A stretch of 64,000 nt of DNA from Cricetomys ansorgei. Its lineage: Eukaryota > Chordata > Mammalia > Rodentia > Nesomyidae. The notes below the pieces were generated by a model. It saw only the letters and a program-made list of their open reading frames with translations, did not search any database and was not told the origin of the DNA. The stretch lies in NCBI GenBank assembly GCA_026225945.1, contig JAMJFZ010001815.1, forward strand, positions 16,158,501 to 16,222,500. Direction: 5' to 3'. The position numbers and the translations under genes were made by a program. Shown one piece after another: positions 23,431 through 34,490 of the stretch; the first letter of the stretch is position 1; every line of letters starts with the position of its first letter.

Positions 23431-23648
23431 TAATATATGTACGTATGTGTATATACATACACATACATACACACACATATATATGTATATATATGTGTGT
23501 ATATCTATATACACACACATATATATGCATATATATATGTATATGTGTGTGTATATATATATACACACACACATGTAATCATGTATATATATACATATGT
23601 ATACATGCATGTATAATATATACATACATATATTTATGTATATATATT
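23431..23648. repeat. Alternating purine-pyrimidine TA/CA/TG tract
   Basis: About 220 bp of nearly uninterrupted alternating TA, TG and CA dinucleotides, including a perfect 28 bp palindrome at 23544-23571. The tyrosine/isoleucine/histidine-rich open frames on both strands are translations of this repeat, not genes. Confidence 0.93.
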
Positions 23649-24690
23649 AAACATTCTGAGGAAATTTGTTCTTTGTACTCAAAGGATAGTCTCTTTAATC
23701 ACCATACATTGATTTAGTGATATTTTGTGAACCTCTCCTTGCTTTTGTAGCCAATGTAAACCCTGTTGTAATGTTTCATGAAAAGTAAGAAGGAATTACA
23801 TATTTAAAGAAATAATAAATATAAAAGTAATGTGCATTTTTCCTGAAGTCATGTAGATTTCTAGATTAAATTGGATTATTTACAGGAATAAGAATAAGAA
23901 ACTGAACTCTCTGCTGCCCAGACACTTTGTAATTTAAACATTTGAATAATCATGGATAATAATTAAAGGGATGTTTTGGGCAATTCCTTTCAGACAGCAG
24001 GAAAATTTCCTTTCTCTAGTAGTGGTTAAAATGGAAGACCCCAAAGCAACGTAATGTAGTTACTTGCGCAAAATAGTCTTCAACTCCAATTGTCCACTTT
24101 TCAGCTGTCTTCTCCATATTTGAAATACAGTAAATTTCAGGAAGATATGTATTATATTAATGAAAATGTTGTGTTTATGAAATTATATTAGCATTTAATG
24201 GTAACATTTGCCACTGTGCTATATGCTCGTGTTTTGTTTTACATCATAGTTTCATTGCTCTAGCATTTTATGCTCCCTTTTATTTTCTTCCTTTCCACAT
24301 GGGCCCCAGTTATAGAAACTTTTTGCACTATACCACTGTGTTCTAATATCTTGAACAATTCCCAAGTAACACTTTTACTGCCCAAGGCTACAATTTGAGC
24401 AATTTTTGTTTCTATACAACACTGGAAATCTAGTTTTTATGCCTGATGATAGAACCCAACATCTCTAAAGATGTAACTTCCTTATTTGGAAACTTGACTA
24501 CATTTTTATCTGCTAAGGCTTTTATATTAAAAAAGAAAGTTTTCTATTATAACTGTTTTACAGGCAAATCATTTTGATAAGAAAATTCCTTAGAACAAAT
24601 AAATAAAATTATTTGTCTTATTTACACAGCTAAATGACATTACAACTGGATGGCATATATAAAGTTAAATTCTGCTTTCTTTTATTGTAT
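23649..24690. other. Unassigned AT-rich sequence
   Basis: No repeat family or exon recognised. Confidence 0.45.
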
Positions 24691-25020
24691 TGTAGATTCA
24701 CCAGATGTAGACATTAATTCAGGTTAAAATGCCATTTTTTTTCTTTGCCTAATTCACTCACTTGTCCTTTGTCCTGGAACCCTGTAACATTTCAGTCTCC
24801 ATACAGTCTCCTTTTAAGTCTAGAACTTTAAGTTTTCAGCCTTGGCCTCAGTACAATCTAAAGCATTTAAACCCTGGGACTTATTTCTGACTTAGCCTCT
24901 CTGAGTAGCTCCTTCTGAACTCTGACTCTATTGTAACTCACTTTTCTGGTTCAACTTATTCTTGTTCTGGTTCAAATTCTTCTCTATACTGACTGGTACT
25001 GACTGATCTTCTTGTAATCA
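24691..25020 (-). mobile_element. CAG/CTG-skewed LTR, 3'-end fragment
   Basis: Starts tgtagattc...gatgtagacattaattcagg, a diverged version of the family's end, then follows family order (cctccatacaatct-like at about 24799, ctgactctattg-like at about 24920). The family match fades after about 25020. Bases 25020-25260 may be more LTR but are not recognised. Confidence 0.68.
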
Positions 25021-25260
25021 TACTTAAACTTTATGGAGCACCTGGAATTGGAATGCTTAATGCCTGAAAACCTAGTATGGGAATTATTATTGCCTGGAGA
25101 CCCTTGTCCAAATTCTACTGTGTTAAGTATACCTACAGTAAACCTCCTGGTATTAGACTTTCCAAAGTCTTGATCTGGATTGACAAAGTCATCTGAACTG
25201 AGTTTTCATTCTCATCTCTTTGTGTAGTTCGCTTCTCTGCTTGACACATACAGAGACTCC

Positions 25261-25262
<2 letters not shown>
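25021..25262. other. Unassigned, LTR U5-like sequence
   Basis: Contains 'agtaaacctcctggtattag' (25137-25156), reminiscent of a retroviral U5 start, but no ends or duplications can be found. Confidence 0.3.

Positions 25263-25343
<81 letters not shown>
25263..25343. repeat. Compound (TG)n(GA)n microsatellite
   Basis: About 21 TG units followed by about 19 GA units and then a purine-only stretch to 25399. The Ser/Leu/His-Thr open frames on the minus strand are translated repeat. Confidence 0.95.
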
Positions 25344-25345
<2 letters not shown>

Positions 25346-25689
25346 AATGGGGCGAAGGGGGGAAGGGGGGAAGGGAGAGGGAAAGAAAGAAAGAGATAAT
25401 TCTTTCTCTGAAAGTCACAGACATTCAATTGATCCCATTGCCAGACACAGAAAGCCTCCTTTTTAGTTGTTGGTAAAAGGAGTCTGAAAATTTTTCCCAA
25501 ACTATATAGCATACTGCCATTTCCATTAGTAACTACCTAGAACTTAAATGTACATCCCTTTTGCTAACTATATCACACAAGTCAGACACAGGACTTAGAG
25601 GAACAAAGTTGGAACTTACCTGAAAGTTTTCTCCCTGAATACTAGCTCACGTAGTATCTGAAGGTGCTAGGAAATCCTCTAAGAGAAAA

Positions 25690-26295
25690 GTATTTCATTG
25701 ACCTAGCCATCAATGATGTCAAGAACCACATCAGTAACATGCATGGCAAGATATCTCCATGAATCTAATATTGGCATTTATATCTTTGGAGTAACCAAAA
25801 GCATTCAATTTAATTCAAGTATTTTGATAGAAACATAAGGCCATTCAATAGGAGGAAATTCATGTCTGATACTATAGCCCAATCAAATACCTGAGGCCGG
25901 TGAGGTCACAAACCATAGAGGAAAACATACTACTGTCACTTTGCTAAACTAATATAGTTTCCAAGTACATTCAAAATACCTATCCTTATACCCACACATA
26001 AATACAGCTCTTACTACCACCACCACCCCTATGCTCACACACACATCAAAATCACTTATTTTTGCAGTAGACAGAATCTTTACAGGAATACTCAACTGGT
26101 CAAAATGCAGAGAACAACTGGCTATTATGAATTCAACCTCAGTAGATAAATCAATAATACAAACAATTGCTACATTCAATGCTCTGGGAACATTGTTAAG
26201 GAGGAGGTGAAAAGAGTATGTGAGCCAGAGGATCAGGAAGTCTGCTGTGAAGTGCTGTGTATTATATTTGAATGAAAAACTGGAAACATAAAATT
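25690..26295 (+). mobile_element. L1 LINE 3' UTR
   Basis: The 'tcaactggtcaaaatgcaga' passage (26092-26111) and 'ccagaggatcaggaagtctg' (26225-26244) are L1 3' UTR landmarks; the first recurs diverged at 35511-35530. The element ends near 26295, directly facing a minus-strand L1 end. Confidence 0.72.
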
Positions 26296-26299
26296 ACTG

Positions 26300-26575
26300 T
26301 AATATCCTTTAAAATTTTTTCAAAGTATAATAAAATTACAGCACCATTCCATTTCCTTTCTTCTCTCCAAACATTCCCATGCATCCGTGATACCTTTATA
26401 ATTCAAGGTTTCTCTTTTCTTTAATGGTACTTACACACACACACACATACACACACGTATATATGTATGTATACATATATATTCACAAACACTTAAATAC
26501 AACCTGACCAGTCTATATAATGTTTCTTGTATGTACATTTTTATAGCAGACGATTTGGTGTTTGATAACAAATTG
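26300..26575 (-). mobile_element. L1 LINE 3' UTR, minus strand
   Basis: Minus-strand L1 3' UTR order: 'ccatttcctttcttctctcc', a (CA)n/(TA)n tract (26432-26483), then 'gtctatataatgtttcttgtatgtac' (26512-26537), which matches the same stretch in the minus L1 at 37450-37475. Confidence 0.68.
26432..26485. repeat. (AC)n/(TA)n microsatellite
   Basis: Short AC units pass into TATGTATACATATA within the L1 3' UTR. Confidence 0.85.
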
Positions 26576-27893
26576 TTGTACTCATTTGTCAGTTGTTTTG
26601 GCAAACATGAAATCTAAATATGGTTGTCTGAATAAAACCACTATTATAACACTGGTTGAAATAAAAAAAAATGGATAAAAATTTCATAAGTCCTCACAGC
26701 TAGTTGAAGAGCCACAGACAATTACTGGTTGTTGAGAGAGGGAGAATCAATATTTTCTAAGATTGAGAACTTTAATGGATTGTGCAATTAAAAGTAATCA
26801 ATTCTAATACCATACACATATAAGAAACATGAATGGTCTCTACCACATATATGTATATTTAAATATGTGTGTATACACATTAGCAGTAATTAAAGAAATA
26901 AGGGTCATGAATTTGAGATGGGTGGGGAATATGAGAGAAAAAGTTTGGAAGTGATATAAGTACAATATTCATGTGTGAAGGTATCAAAAATTATTTAATG
27001 TAAGTTTTGATGTTTTAATAGGAATCTCAGTCTATATTAAAGCCATATATACACACACATACACTGGGATCAAATAGTTAAATTGCAAGGATATGTACAT
27101 ATATTTGGAAGTGCTGTCTTCAAGAGCCTATGTAGATACACACTGAGAAGAAAACATACATGAATTATTAAGAAGGAAAAAAGAAGATAAAAGCTAATAA
27201 TTGAATATTAGACTATAATTCCTATGCCAAATCCTTGCAAAGATTTGAAAAAGTGTGCTCATATGGAGGAGGAAAATGATAGGACACAAAGTAGCTTAAG
27301 TAGGTGGGATTTAAGAAAAGAGAATGATTATTGTGGTTATGTATTATCTCTCAGTATATCAAAGAAATAAATTACATTAAACAGAAGTTTTCAACCCACA
27401 GGCCATAAAACCTTTTTGTGTATGAGCTACATTTCTTAGATAACTGCAGCTAGTGTACCTTACCAAAGAATCCTTCCTTTACATTAAATGTAGATGATCA
27501 GTGTGTTTTCCTTATGGAAGATTATCTCTCTTATTAATCTTAGGATTCCTTAGCTTCCTGTAGGTTTTGTCATTGTTGTTGGTTTTTTTTGTTGTTGGTG
27601 GTGTTGTTTGTTTGTTTTTAGTAAAGTTGAAACTTAGTGAGTTTTCTCACACACATATTAGCCTGTCTATTTGAGTTGTTTTTGTTCAGGTTATGTTAAG
27701 GCAGTTTAAGGCAGCCATATTGGATGGAGTTGATGTCACCCATAAAATCTAAACAACTAGATACAATACAAATGTAAATGGAAAGTGGGGAGCCCAGCCT
27801 GAAAAGGTACATCTATATCACAGATCCTGTATCTATAGGCCACCGAATATTGTGGATGATGAGGTGGGAAGATTATAAGAGACGTAATACTAA
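26576..27893. other. Unassigned AT-rich sequence
   Basis: No family recognised. A GTT/GTTT-rich low-complexity tract lies at about 27570-27617, and small CA/TA tracts at 26850-26880 and 27047-27064. Confidence 0.45.
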
Positions 27894-27942
27894 ACACACA
27901 CACACACACACACATACACACACACATACACACACACACACA
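27894..27942. repeat. (AC)n microsatellite
   Basis: About 24 AC units with two ATAC interruptions. Confidence 0.95.
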
Positions 27943-28096
27943 TTATTATGTGATTGTAATAGTAGTAATCAAAGGAAAGGAGGCTATCAGCATGACTGAG
28001 TAGGACAAGGTAGAGTTTTGAGTGAACATATCTGTGAGATAGTTTAGAATTAAAGGAAAGGGAGAATATGACAATTTTATTTAAATTTAAAACTTT

Positions 28097-28100
<4 letters not shown>

Positions 28101-28147
<47 letters not shown>
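28101..28147. repeat. (TA)n microsatellite
   Basis: An uninterrupted run of about 23 TA units. Such pure TA runs can extrude cruciforms and are unstable in length. Confidence 0.97.
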
Positions 28148-28149
<2 letters not shown>

Positions 28150-28384
28150 CACTAGAGCTTTACTTCATGATAATTACACAAATTAGTGTGTTTGATTATA
28201 TATTTTATAAGCTATCCAATTCAGGCTGATAAGAGTATATGGAATATGAGAATAATAAAAAATGTTACAAATCCTATCACTATTTTATTGCTAATACCTT
28301 TAGCCCTCATGAAAGAAAATTGTATTAAATATTTTTCACTAGCCATATATTGTTACAGTTATTATTCTTTTATTATTATCTTTT

Positions 28385-29198
28385 TGTAGAGATAGATTCA
28401 GGGCAAAAAACAATTTATTCTTTTCTAATTCAATCCCTGGTCCTTAGAGGGTTTTAGCCTTCATACAATCTAATGTTCAAGCTGAAACTGGAAGGCATCA
28501 GCCTCCCATATGCACTGCGAAGTGCGTACACTCTGACTAGTTCCCACTGTACTCAGAACTGTACTGAACTCAACTGACTCTTCTGGTTGGCTGATTCAAT
28601 TCATTTGCTGTCCTGGCTCAAACTGTTCTCCAAGCTGCTGGTTCAGATTGACCTTTTGAGTTGCCTGACTGTTTCTGACTGAACTCTTCTGACTCCGGCT
28701 GACTCCTGCAACTTCTCTGACTTAATTGCCCTACCAGGCTTCAAACTGACTCTTGCTGCTAGCTTATTCTTTCTGCTGAACTGACTCTGTGTCTCTGCCT
28801 TAGACTACCTTAGACTGCCTGTGTCTCTCAGAACTCAGAGCCTGCTTTTATATCCTTAGATTCGGGTATGTCTTCACTGTCATTCAATCTCAGACTTCAC
28901 TCTGATGGCTCTTCACTGTGATTCAGTATCAGAGTTGAGATTAAATGTGTGGTGTATTCATTCTGTAACCCTGAACTGAGAGCTGTGACTGACTGCCAAG
29001 TGCTATATTGCCTTATCCACAGAAATCCTTTTCGCCTAGCTGCACAGAGGACAGGATTAGTATAACATTTTTCCTGCATTCCATCCTGAACACACAGGCC
29101 TTTCAATGTGATCCCTACATACAGGACTTTGGATTTGATCCCTTCCTAGCTATCATATAGGCCTTTCAATGTGATTAAAGATTAAATTTTTCTCTACA
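28385..29198 (-). mobile_element. Complete solo CAG/CTG-skewed LTR (ERVK-type) with 6 bp target duplication
   Basis: The 814 bp unit begins tgtagagatagattcagggc and ends ttttctctaca. The hexamer tctttt flanks both sides exactly (28379-28384 and 29199-29204), the 6 bp duplication typical of class II (ERVK) integration. On the minus strand it has a TATA-like 'ggatataaaagcaggc' (complement near 28843-28857). Terminal sequence matches the plus-strand copy at 39508-40525. There is no internal viral sequence, so it is a solo LTR left by LTR-LTR recombination, or a member of a family that moves as an LTR only. Confidence 0.9.
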
Positions 29199-29204
29199 TC
29201 TTTT

Positions 29205-30002
29205 CTATAAATATCTTTCAAATAAATAAAAGCATCATACCAAAATAAATCTGATAAAAAAAATTCACACAACTCAATGAACTTTTATATAATTAGAATA
29301 GTATGGAATACACTTTGTGCAATTACCCATCATCATAAACCTCATGATATAATTTTATTTGTGATACAAAAATGCATTATTGTCATGCAGTCCTATTTGC
29401 TTATACTTGAACTTAGTCTCTGTCTTGTTGATGTTTTAGCAAATGTGTTTGCTTATCCAAATGTCTTGAAGAGTATCCTTAGTGTTTCCTTCTAAAAGTT
29501 TCTGCACTTTGAGTTTTAAATTAAAGTCTTTGATCCATTTATTTTTATAGTTCTAAAGCTCTAAATTGAATTTTGCCAAGGATAGGCAAAATTTTAACAA
29601 CTAATAGTATTTTCCAAAGATCAAATTGACCAATGAAAAAGACAAATTTGATTACTACACTAATTTGTAGAAGCCAAAATCAGAACCAATTTGGCACTTG
29701 GTTAAGGACTCACAAAGCTAAATCTTTTGTAAAAAGAGCAAGGGTAAATACATGTGACAGCATAGCTAATCAGTTGAAAATATAAAATGAGGTATATTGG
29801 TTTATATCCTACTGGTGCAGCTCTTTAAGACAGAAAAATAGTCATTGTTGATATAATTAAAATATTCCAGTAAGGCACTTATTTTTCTGTTTCAGCAATT
29901 GGATTTAGCATGTGGAGATAGCCATTTCAAAACCTGCTTTAAATTTTTATGTTTCAATGTTAACCATGTTATGTAGATCTAGATTCTAGTTTAAAAACCA
30001 GT
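29205..30002. other. Unassigned AT-rich sequence between two LTRs
   Basis: Holds no gag/pol-like text, so the LTRs on either side are not a provirus pair. The 72-codon frame at 29277-29495 has no domain. Confidence 0.5.
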
Positions 30003-30722
30003 AATTTTTTTTTCCTAATTGAATCACTGGTCCTAATCCTGGAGCCCAGGAGCACTTCAGCCTCAGTACAATCTAGTCTTAAGCCTTAGAAATGGAGGGC
30101 TTTACCTTCAACCTGTGTACAATCTAGAACATTTAAGCCTCTATACACTCTAATCAACCTTTGAGACTTAACTGCTCACTGAGCTACTCTGACTAACTCC
30201 TTCTGATCTCTGACTCTTCTGGTTCAACTCAACTCACCATTGTTCTTACCCAAACTCTCCTCCAAGCCACTGGCTCAAACTAACTTTCTTAGCCAGCTGA
30301 CTATTTCTAACTAAACTTTGGACTCCTGCAGACTCTTCCTGAGTCTCTGATTGCCTCAGACTGCTATGCTCAGTTTCCAACTGATTATCTCCTCCCATCT
30401 ACTACTAGCTTCCTCTGCCTATCTGCCTCTGTGTCTCCAAACCTGCCTAATACTGTAACTCACAGCTCCATGCTGCCTCAGTTAGCATCTCTTCCTTATC
30501 TTCCATCAGATTGCTTCATTGTCTGTGTCTTGTTCCATGCATACCAGCTTCAGACTCCTCGTCTCATATTGCCTGCTGTAACTGACTGCTATAACTGACT
30601 TCTTGCTCAGACTCCTGTATGTCTCCTCCTCTATCTGCCTCTCTCACTATGTGCTGGGAGGCTACTTTTATATCCTGAGAGCTGGGTATATCTTCGCTCT
30701 GCTAATTCTTCCTCAAATTAAC
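30003..30722 (-). mobile_element. CAG/CTG-skewed LTR, both ends missing
   Basis: Follows family order on the minus strand from 'cctaattgaatcactggtcc' (30014-30033) to the TATA region 'ggctacttttatatcctgag' (30660-30679), with many CTGACT/CTCTGACT words. The terminal TGTAGA/CTACA are not present. Confidence 0.82.
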
Positions 30723-31158
30723 CACTTTTTCCTTCTTCATTTGTAGTAGGGTTTTCATTCAAGTGGCTGTTATCACAATAAATCTGTGACATTAAGGTTA
30801 AATGATACGATTGCTAATAGTGGCATTTATCATTTAATTGCTCTATAACAGAAATTGTATTCACATGAAGAGCAGGTGGGAACAACTTTTACCAGAGTAA
30901 TGAAATGTATTCATGTATGTCAAATGTTATAAAAGACTTTAAATTTATTTTACAAAAAAAGGTTTTTTTATAATGAAAGTTCATAAAGTTCTTTATAATA
31001 AGTTACATATCACTGAAATAAAGAAATATTGAACTAAAATTTTTTTTAGAAAAACACAATCACTGAGAAATGTCTTAGAATTTAATATTCAGATCCACAC
31101 AATGCAGGTCGAAAGTTAAGTAAGCAATGTCAAAGAGAAAACAATACATTTTTAAAAT
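30723..31158. other. Unassigned AT-rich sequence
   Basis: Nothing recognised between the two LTRs. Confidence 0.45.
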
Positions 31159-31266
31159 CTTTACTGTTGGGAGCCGAGTTGAAACGCCATTATAAGATGG
31201 CGCCGGTTTCCTGTTTCCGGGTTCTTAGTAAACAAGTAACAGCGCAGGCGCAAGTTGAGTAATCCT

Positions 31267-31387
31267 TGCCGCCTATGCTAATGAGGTTCTGGACATGCAT
31301 CCAATTGTTGATGGTCACGTTGCTTGCCGCCTCCCCCTATGCTAATGAGGTTCTGGACATGCATCCAATCGTTGATGGTCACGTTGC
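31267..31387 (+). repeat. Tandem duplication in the IAP-like U3
   Basis: Two units of 57 and 63 bp that differ by a 6 bp insertion and a few substitutions, each ending 'gatggtcacgttgc', lie immediately upstream of the TATA box. Confidence 0.92.
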
Positions 31388-31388
31388 C

Positions 31389-31396
31389 TATATAAG
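31389..31396 (+). promoter_or_regulatory. TATA box of the IAP-like LTR
   Basis: tatataag lies about 68 bp upstream of the aataaa signal, the spacing seen in short IAP LTRs where U3, R and polyadenylation signal are compressed. Confidence 0.75.
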
Positions 31397-31528
31397 CAGG
31401 GTGCCTCACACATTCAGGGTCTTTCGCTCTCAACACTCAATCAAGCTACAGTCCTCAATAAAGCGTGAACCAGAAGAATCCTGTGTGCGGCGTCTTCCTT
31501 GCAGGCGAGGCGGGCGTCCACACTTTAC

Positions 31529-33760
31529 TTTGCTCAAAATAAAGCAAAGACTTGGAAAGTTAACATAAGAAAACTGAGCAAAATAAGCTGTGCTCAAATA
31601 ACAAAATAATTATGCCACTTCTACTCCTATGACAAAAATAAAAGCATTGAAATGTTTAGATATTGTATGTGTATGCTATTTAAAGTGTTGAACTAGAGTG
31701 AGCTTTATAACTCTTCTAAATCTTGATACGTATTTTTTGTCTTTTAAACACATGGTCACATATATAATTAACATTTATTCACATGAAAACCTTTATTGCT
31801 AGGCATATCACTAACTGTAAGTATTAAATAAATAATCCTGAGTATGAAACTTGTTCATTATATCCATTAGTTCCATTCAAATGGTAGGTGATATTTTCTT
31901 GGTAAAGTTAGTAGAAATAAATTCTGTCTTTTTACATTTCTGTTCAAAGTCCCTTTGCCTGTCCCCTGCATATTTTCATTAGAAAACTCTGGATTTGCAT
32001 GCTGAGCTGCAGCCTAAAATAAGGGTTTTAGCACAATATACTCAAACGCTGACATTTTCTCAACAAGGACATGATATTAACCTCCCACACAATATAATAG
32101 TTCCACCTAATTTCCCAGAATGAGTTCTTAATTTAATTGGTCATTTGAAGTGCATCTATGTATAAAGGGACTATTGACTTATTTGAAAGGAGGAAAGCTC
32201 TTACCGATTAAAATTCCTAATGTCAGACAGAAATGTAAGAAGTGTGTTGATTGAATCAGTGAAGGTTAAGAAGAAACAATTAACTGGGAAGCAAATCTGT
32301 TGAAATATGAACAAGTAATATATTTTTAAGGATACCATGAGAATCACAATATTTAACTACATAGTGGACTAAGTATTTGGAAGAAATTTTAAGGAAGAAA
32401 ATTGCAATGTATGTTACTAAAATTGCTAGAGAATTGCTTATGGGAAAGAATACCCCAAGTTTCCCTGTGTCAATTTCACCTTCAATGTCTTTAGAATAAA
32501 AATTAAAATACAAGAAAATTAAAGAATAAAAACTCACAAAATTATAGACATAAAGCAAAACTGGTGGCATGATCATGCATTCAACATAATATAGAAAGAA
32601 ACAGCATTCTCTATGAGGTTGGATCAGATTTATAGGTGGAATTTACTTCTGTTAAAAGCATCCTTTTATCAAGGTTTAAGAAGTGATATTATATCTTCTC
32701 CTTATGACATTTTGTGTATTTGTATTCTGATATAATCACAAGACAGTTTTTTTATACCAAACACTACAGTTTAATATAAAATTGTGTTTGGTTGTAAAAT
32801 GACTGTTCCTAAATTAATCAATATATCACGTTGCATAAATACATGTGCATATATTCATAATTTTCATATATAATCTTATGTTTATCAACTGGGGAGAAGG
32901 AAACAAATAACTACTCACTCCAACAAGACACTGACAAAAGATGAAGTGAACAACTCTATATAGCTTTAGCTTGAGTGTACTATGATTGATTACAGAAGCA
33001 CAGAGGAGACGTTACTTATAGAAGTATGGATTATCAAAAAATAGTGCAATGAAGAATCCCACTACAAATGTTCACATATTCAAAACTGCATAGATGGAGT
33101 CCCCCTAACATGCTGACCATACTATATGCTATAATAACTGTTGAGACCATGTGCAACCAGAACTATGTGAAGCTGGGGATGAGGACAATTGAGAGTGTAG
33201 AGTCTCAGATGAGGGTCTAATAATAGTCAGCACCCTTTCTTTCTGTAATAAAATATTCATAGCCCAGAATTATAGGTAACTGTTTGCTGGGGAAGGGATA
33301 AGAATGAGTGAGTAGTGGAATCTTTGTTGAGTGTCTAATGACCCTCTCTATGCTCTGTTGATTTTAAGAATGTTAATAGCATTTATTTTATGAAGGTTTT
33401 GTGCCTGTGTGTGACCACAACATATATACAGGAATAATAAATTCATCTGAATACAGGTTCTTGTTGAACAATAATTTTAAGCAAAATTGCAAGTTTTAGA
33501 GAAAGATTCTTTATATTCTTTATCTCTAAAATAACTTTCTATTAAAGTAAAATATCTTTAGAATTGCATAACATTTGTCTTTCATCGCAATGTGGCCACC
33601 ATTTAATATTAATGAGGTAAAGTGTGATGTATTCCCTCAGATTTTTTACTCACATAAACAGCACGGACCGGTAAGATCATATATTGATAAAGTCAGAGTA
33701 ACTGGCAATTCCATCTCCTATCACTATTTCTGCCCTCCACTTTTTCATAAAATGAGTAAT
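31529..33760. other. Unassigned AT-rich sequence
   Basis: No recognised repeat or exon. The 98-codon minus frame (32280-32576) and the 86-codon plus frame (33575-33835) lack domains, and the second runs into a SINE remnant. Confidence 0.42.
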
Positions 33761-33761
33761 T

Positions 33762-33860
33762 TACCTGCATGGGTAGCTGTACACCGTATGTATGCAGTAC
33801 CGGAGGATGCCAGGAGAAAGTCTGGACCTTTTTAATTGGAATTACAAGTGCTCCTATCTA
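33762..33860 (-). mobile_element. Degenerate B2 SINE
   Basis: Minus-strand B2 order is faintly readable: 'gtatgtatgcagtaccggag', 'gaaagtctgga', 'aattggaattacaag'. Strongly diverged. Confidence 0.45.
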
Positions 33861-33894
33861 TAGAGTTTTCACTCCAGTCCCATAAAATCCATAT

Positions 33895-34490
33895 TGTCAA
33901 GGACCATTCTCCCTGCAGCACTAGAAAATAATTTTATCTACTCAACTTTGATTTCAAACCCATTATCCTTCAATTCCTTACTGTGCTTCACAGCATCTGG
34001 CAATATTGTTCTACATTCAGAACAACACGTTTTCTTCTATATAGGAAAGAGAACTTGTAGCATTTGTCTAATTTTATTGAATTGTTCTTTTTAGAATAAT
34101 GGGCTCCTATTCATCTGGTTTCCTAGAAATCCCAATATCTCATTATTCATGATTGCATGATATTCTACTACTTATATATGCCAATGTGTCTTGAGGTATT
34201 CATCCATGGATGGGTAATTAGGTCTCATCTTTACAGTGCTGCATTATACATCTAAATGCAAGCAAGCATTGTTCCTACATGTCTTTACAATTTCCTTTGG
34301 ACATGTAGCCAGATGTGAGTTAGCTGGATTACATAGTACACTCATGCTTAGTTTTCTGAGGAAACTCCAAAATTTCAAACGTTTTGCTGATTTACTACCA
34401 ACTAATTTTCTATTCCCCAGTATGAGAGAATCTTTTTTAATTAGCATGATTATCACTATTGCTTTTTTGTCATTATATTTATTTTAACAA
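33895..34490 (-). mobile_element. Old L1 fragment (ORF2 C-terminal region)
   Basis: Minus-strand passages typical of mammalian L1 ORF2: 'attcatccatggatgggtaa' (34198-34217), a 'ttcctttggacatgtagccag' stretch and 'gttttctgaggaaactccaa' (34351-34370). High divergence suggests an ancient (pre-rodent) insertion. Confidence 0.68.

Larger units (their letters stand above)
31165..31522 (+). mobile_element. IAP-like (ERVK) solo LTR, plus strand
   Basis: The 358 bp unit begins tgttgggagccgag and ends cgggcgtccaca, flanked by a perfect 6 bp duplication ctttac (31159-31164, 31523-31528). It is GC- and CpG-rich in an AT-rich setting. Features in order: 'aagatggcgcc' near 31195, a roughly 60 bp tandem duplication (31267-31323, 31325-31387) each with 'atgctaatgag', TATA box tatataag at 31389-31396, and aataaa at 31457-31462. 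The tail 'agaagaatcctgtgtgcggc' resembles the R-U5 of intracisternal A-particle LTRs. No gag/pol remains. The 100-codon frame at 31266-31568 spans the promoter duplication and is not a gene. Confidence 0.93.

Noticed and set aside
23378..23717. Three long frames rich in Tyr, Ile, His and Cys
   Set aside because: Direct translations of the TA/CA/TG microsatellite.
25189..25512. 107-codon Ser/Leu- and His/Thr-rich frame
   Set aside because: Translation of the (TG)n(GA)n repeat.
28385..30722. Two same-orientation LTRs about 800 bp apart as a mini-provirus
   Set aside because: The space between has no primer-binding site, gag or pol text, and the left LTR has its own complete target duplication.
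31266..31568. 100-codon frame across the IAP-like LTR
   Set aside because: It spans the duplicated U3, TATA box and R-U5, which are non-coding.
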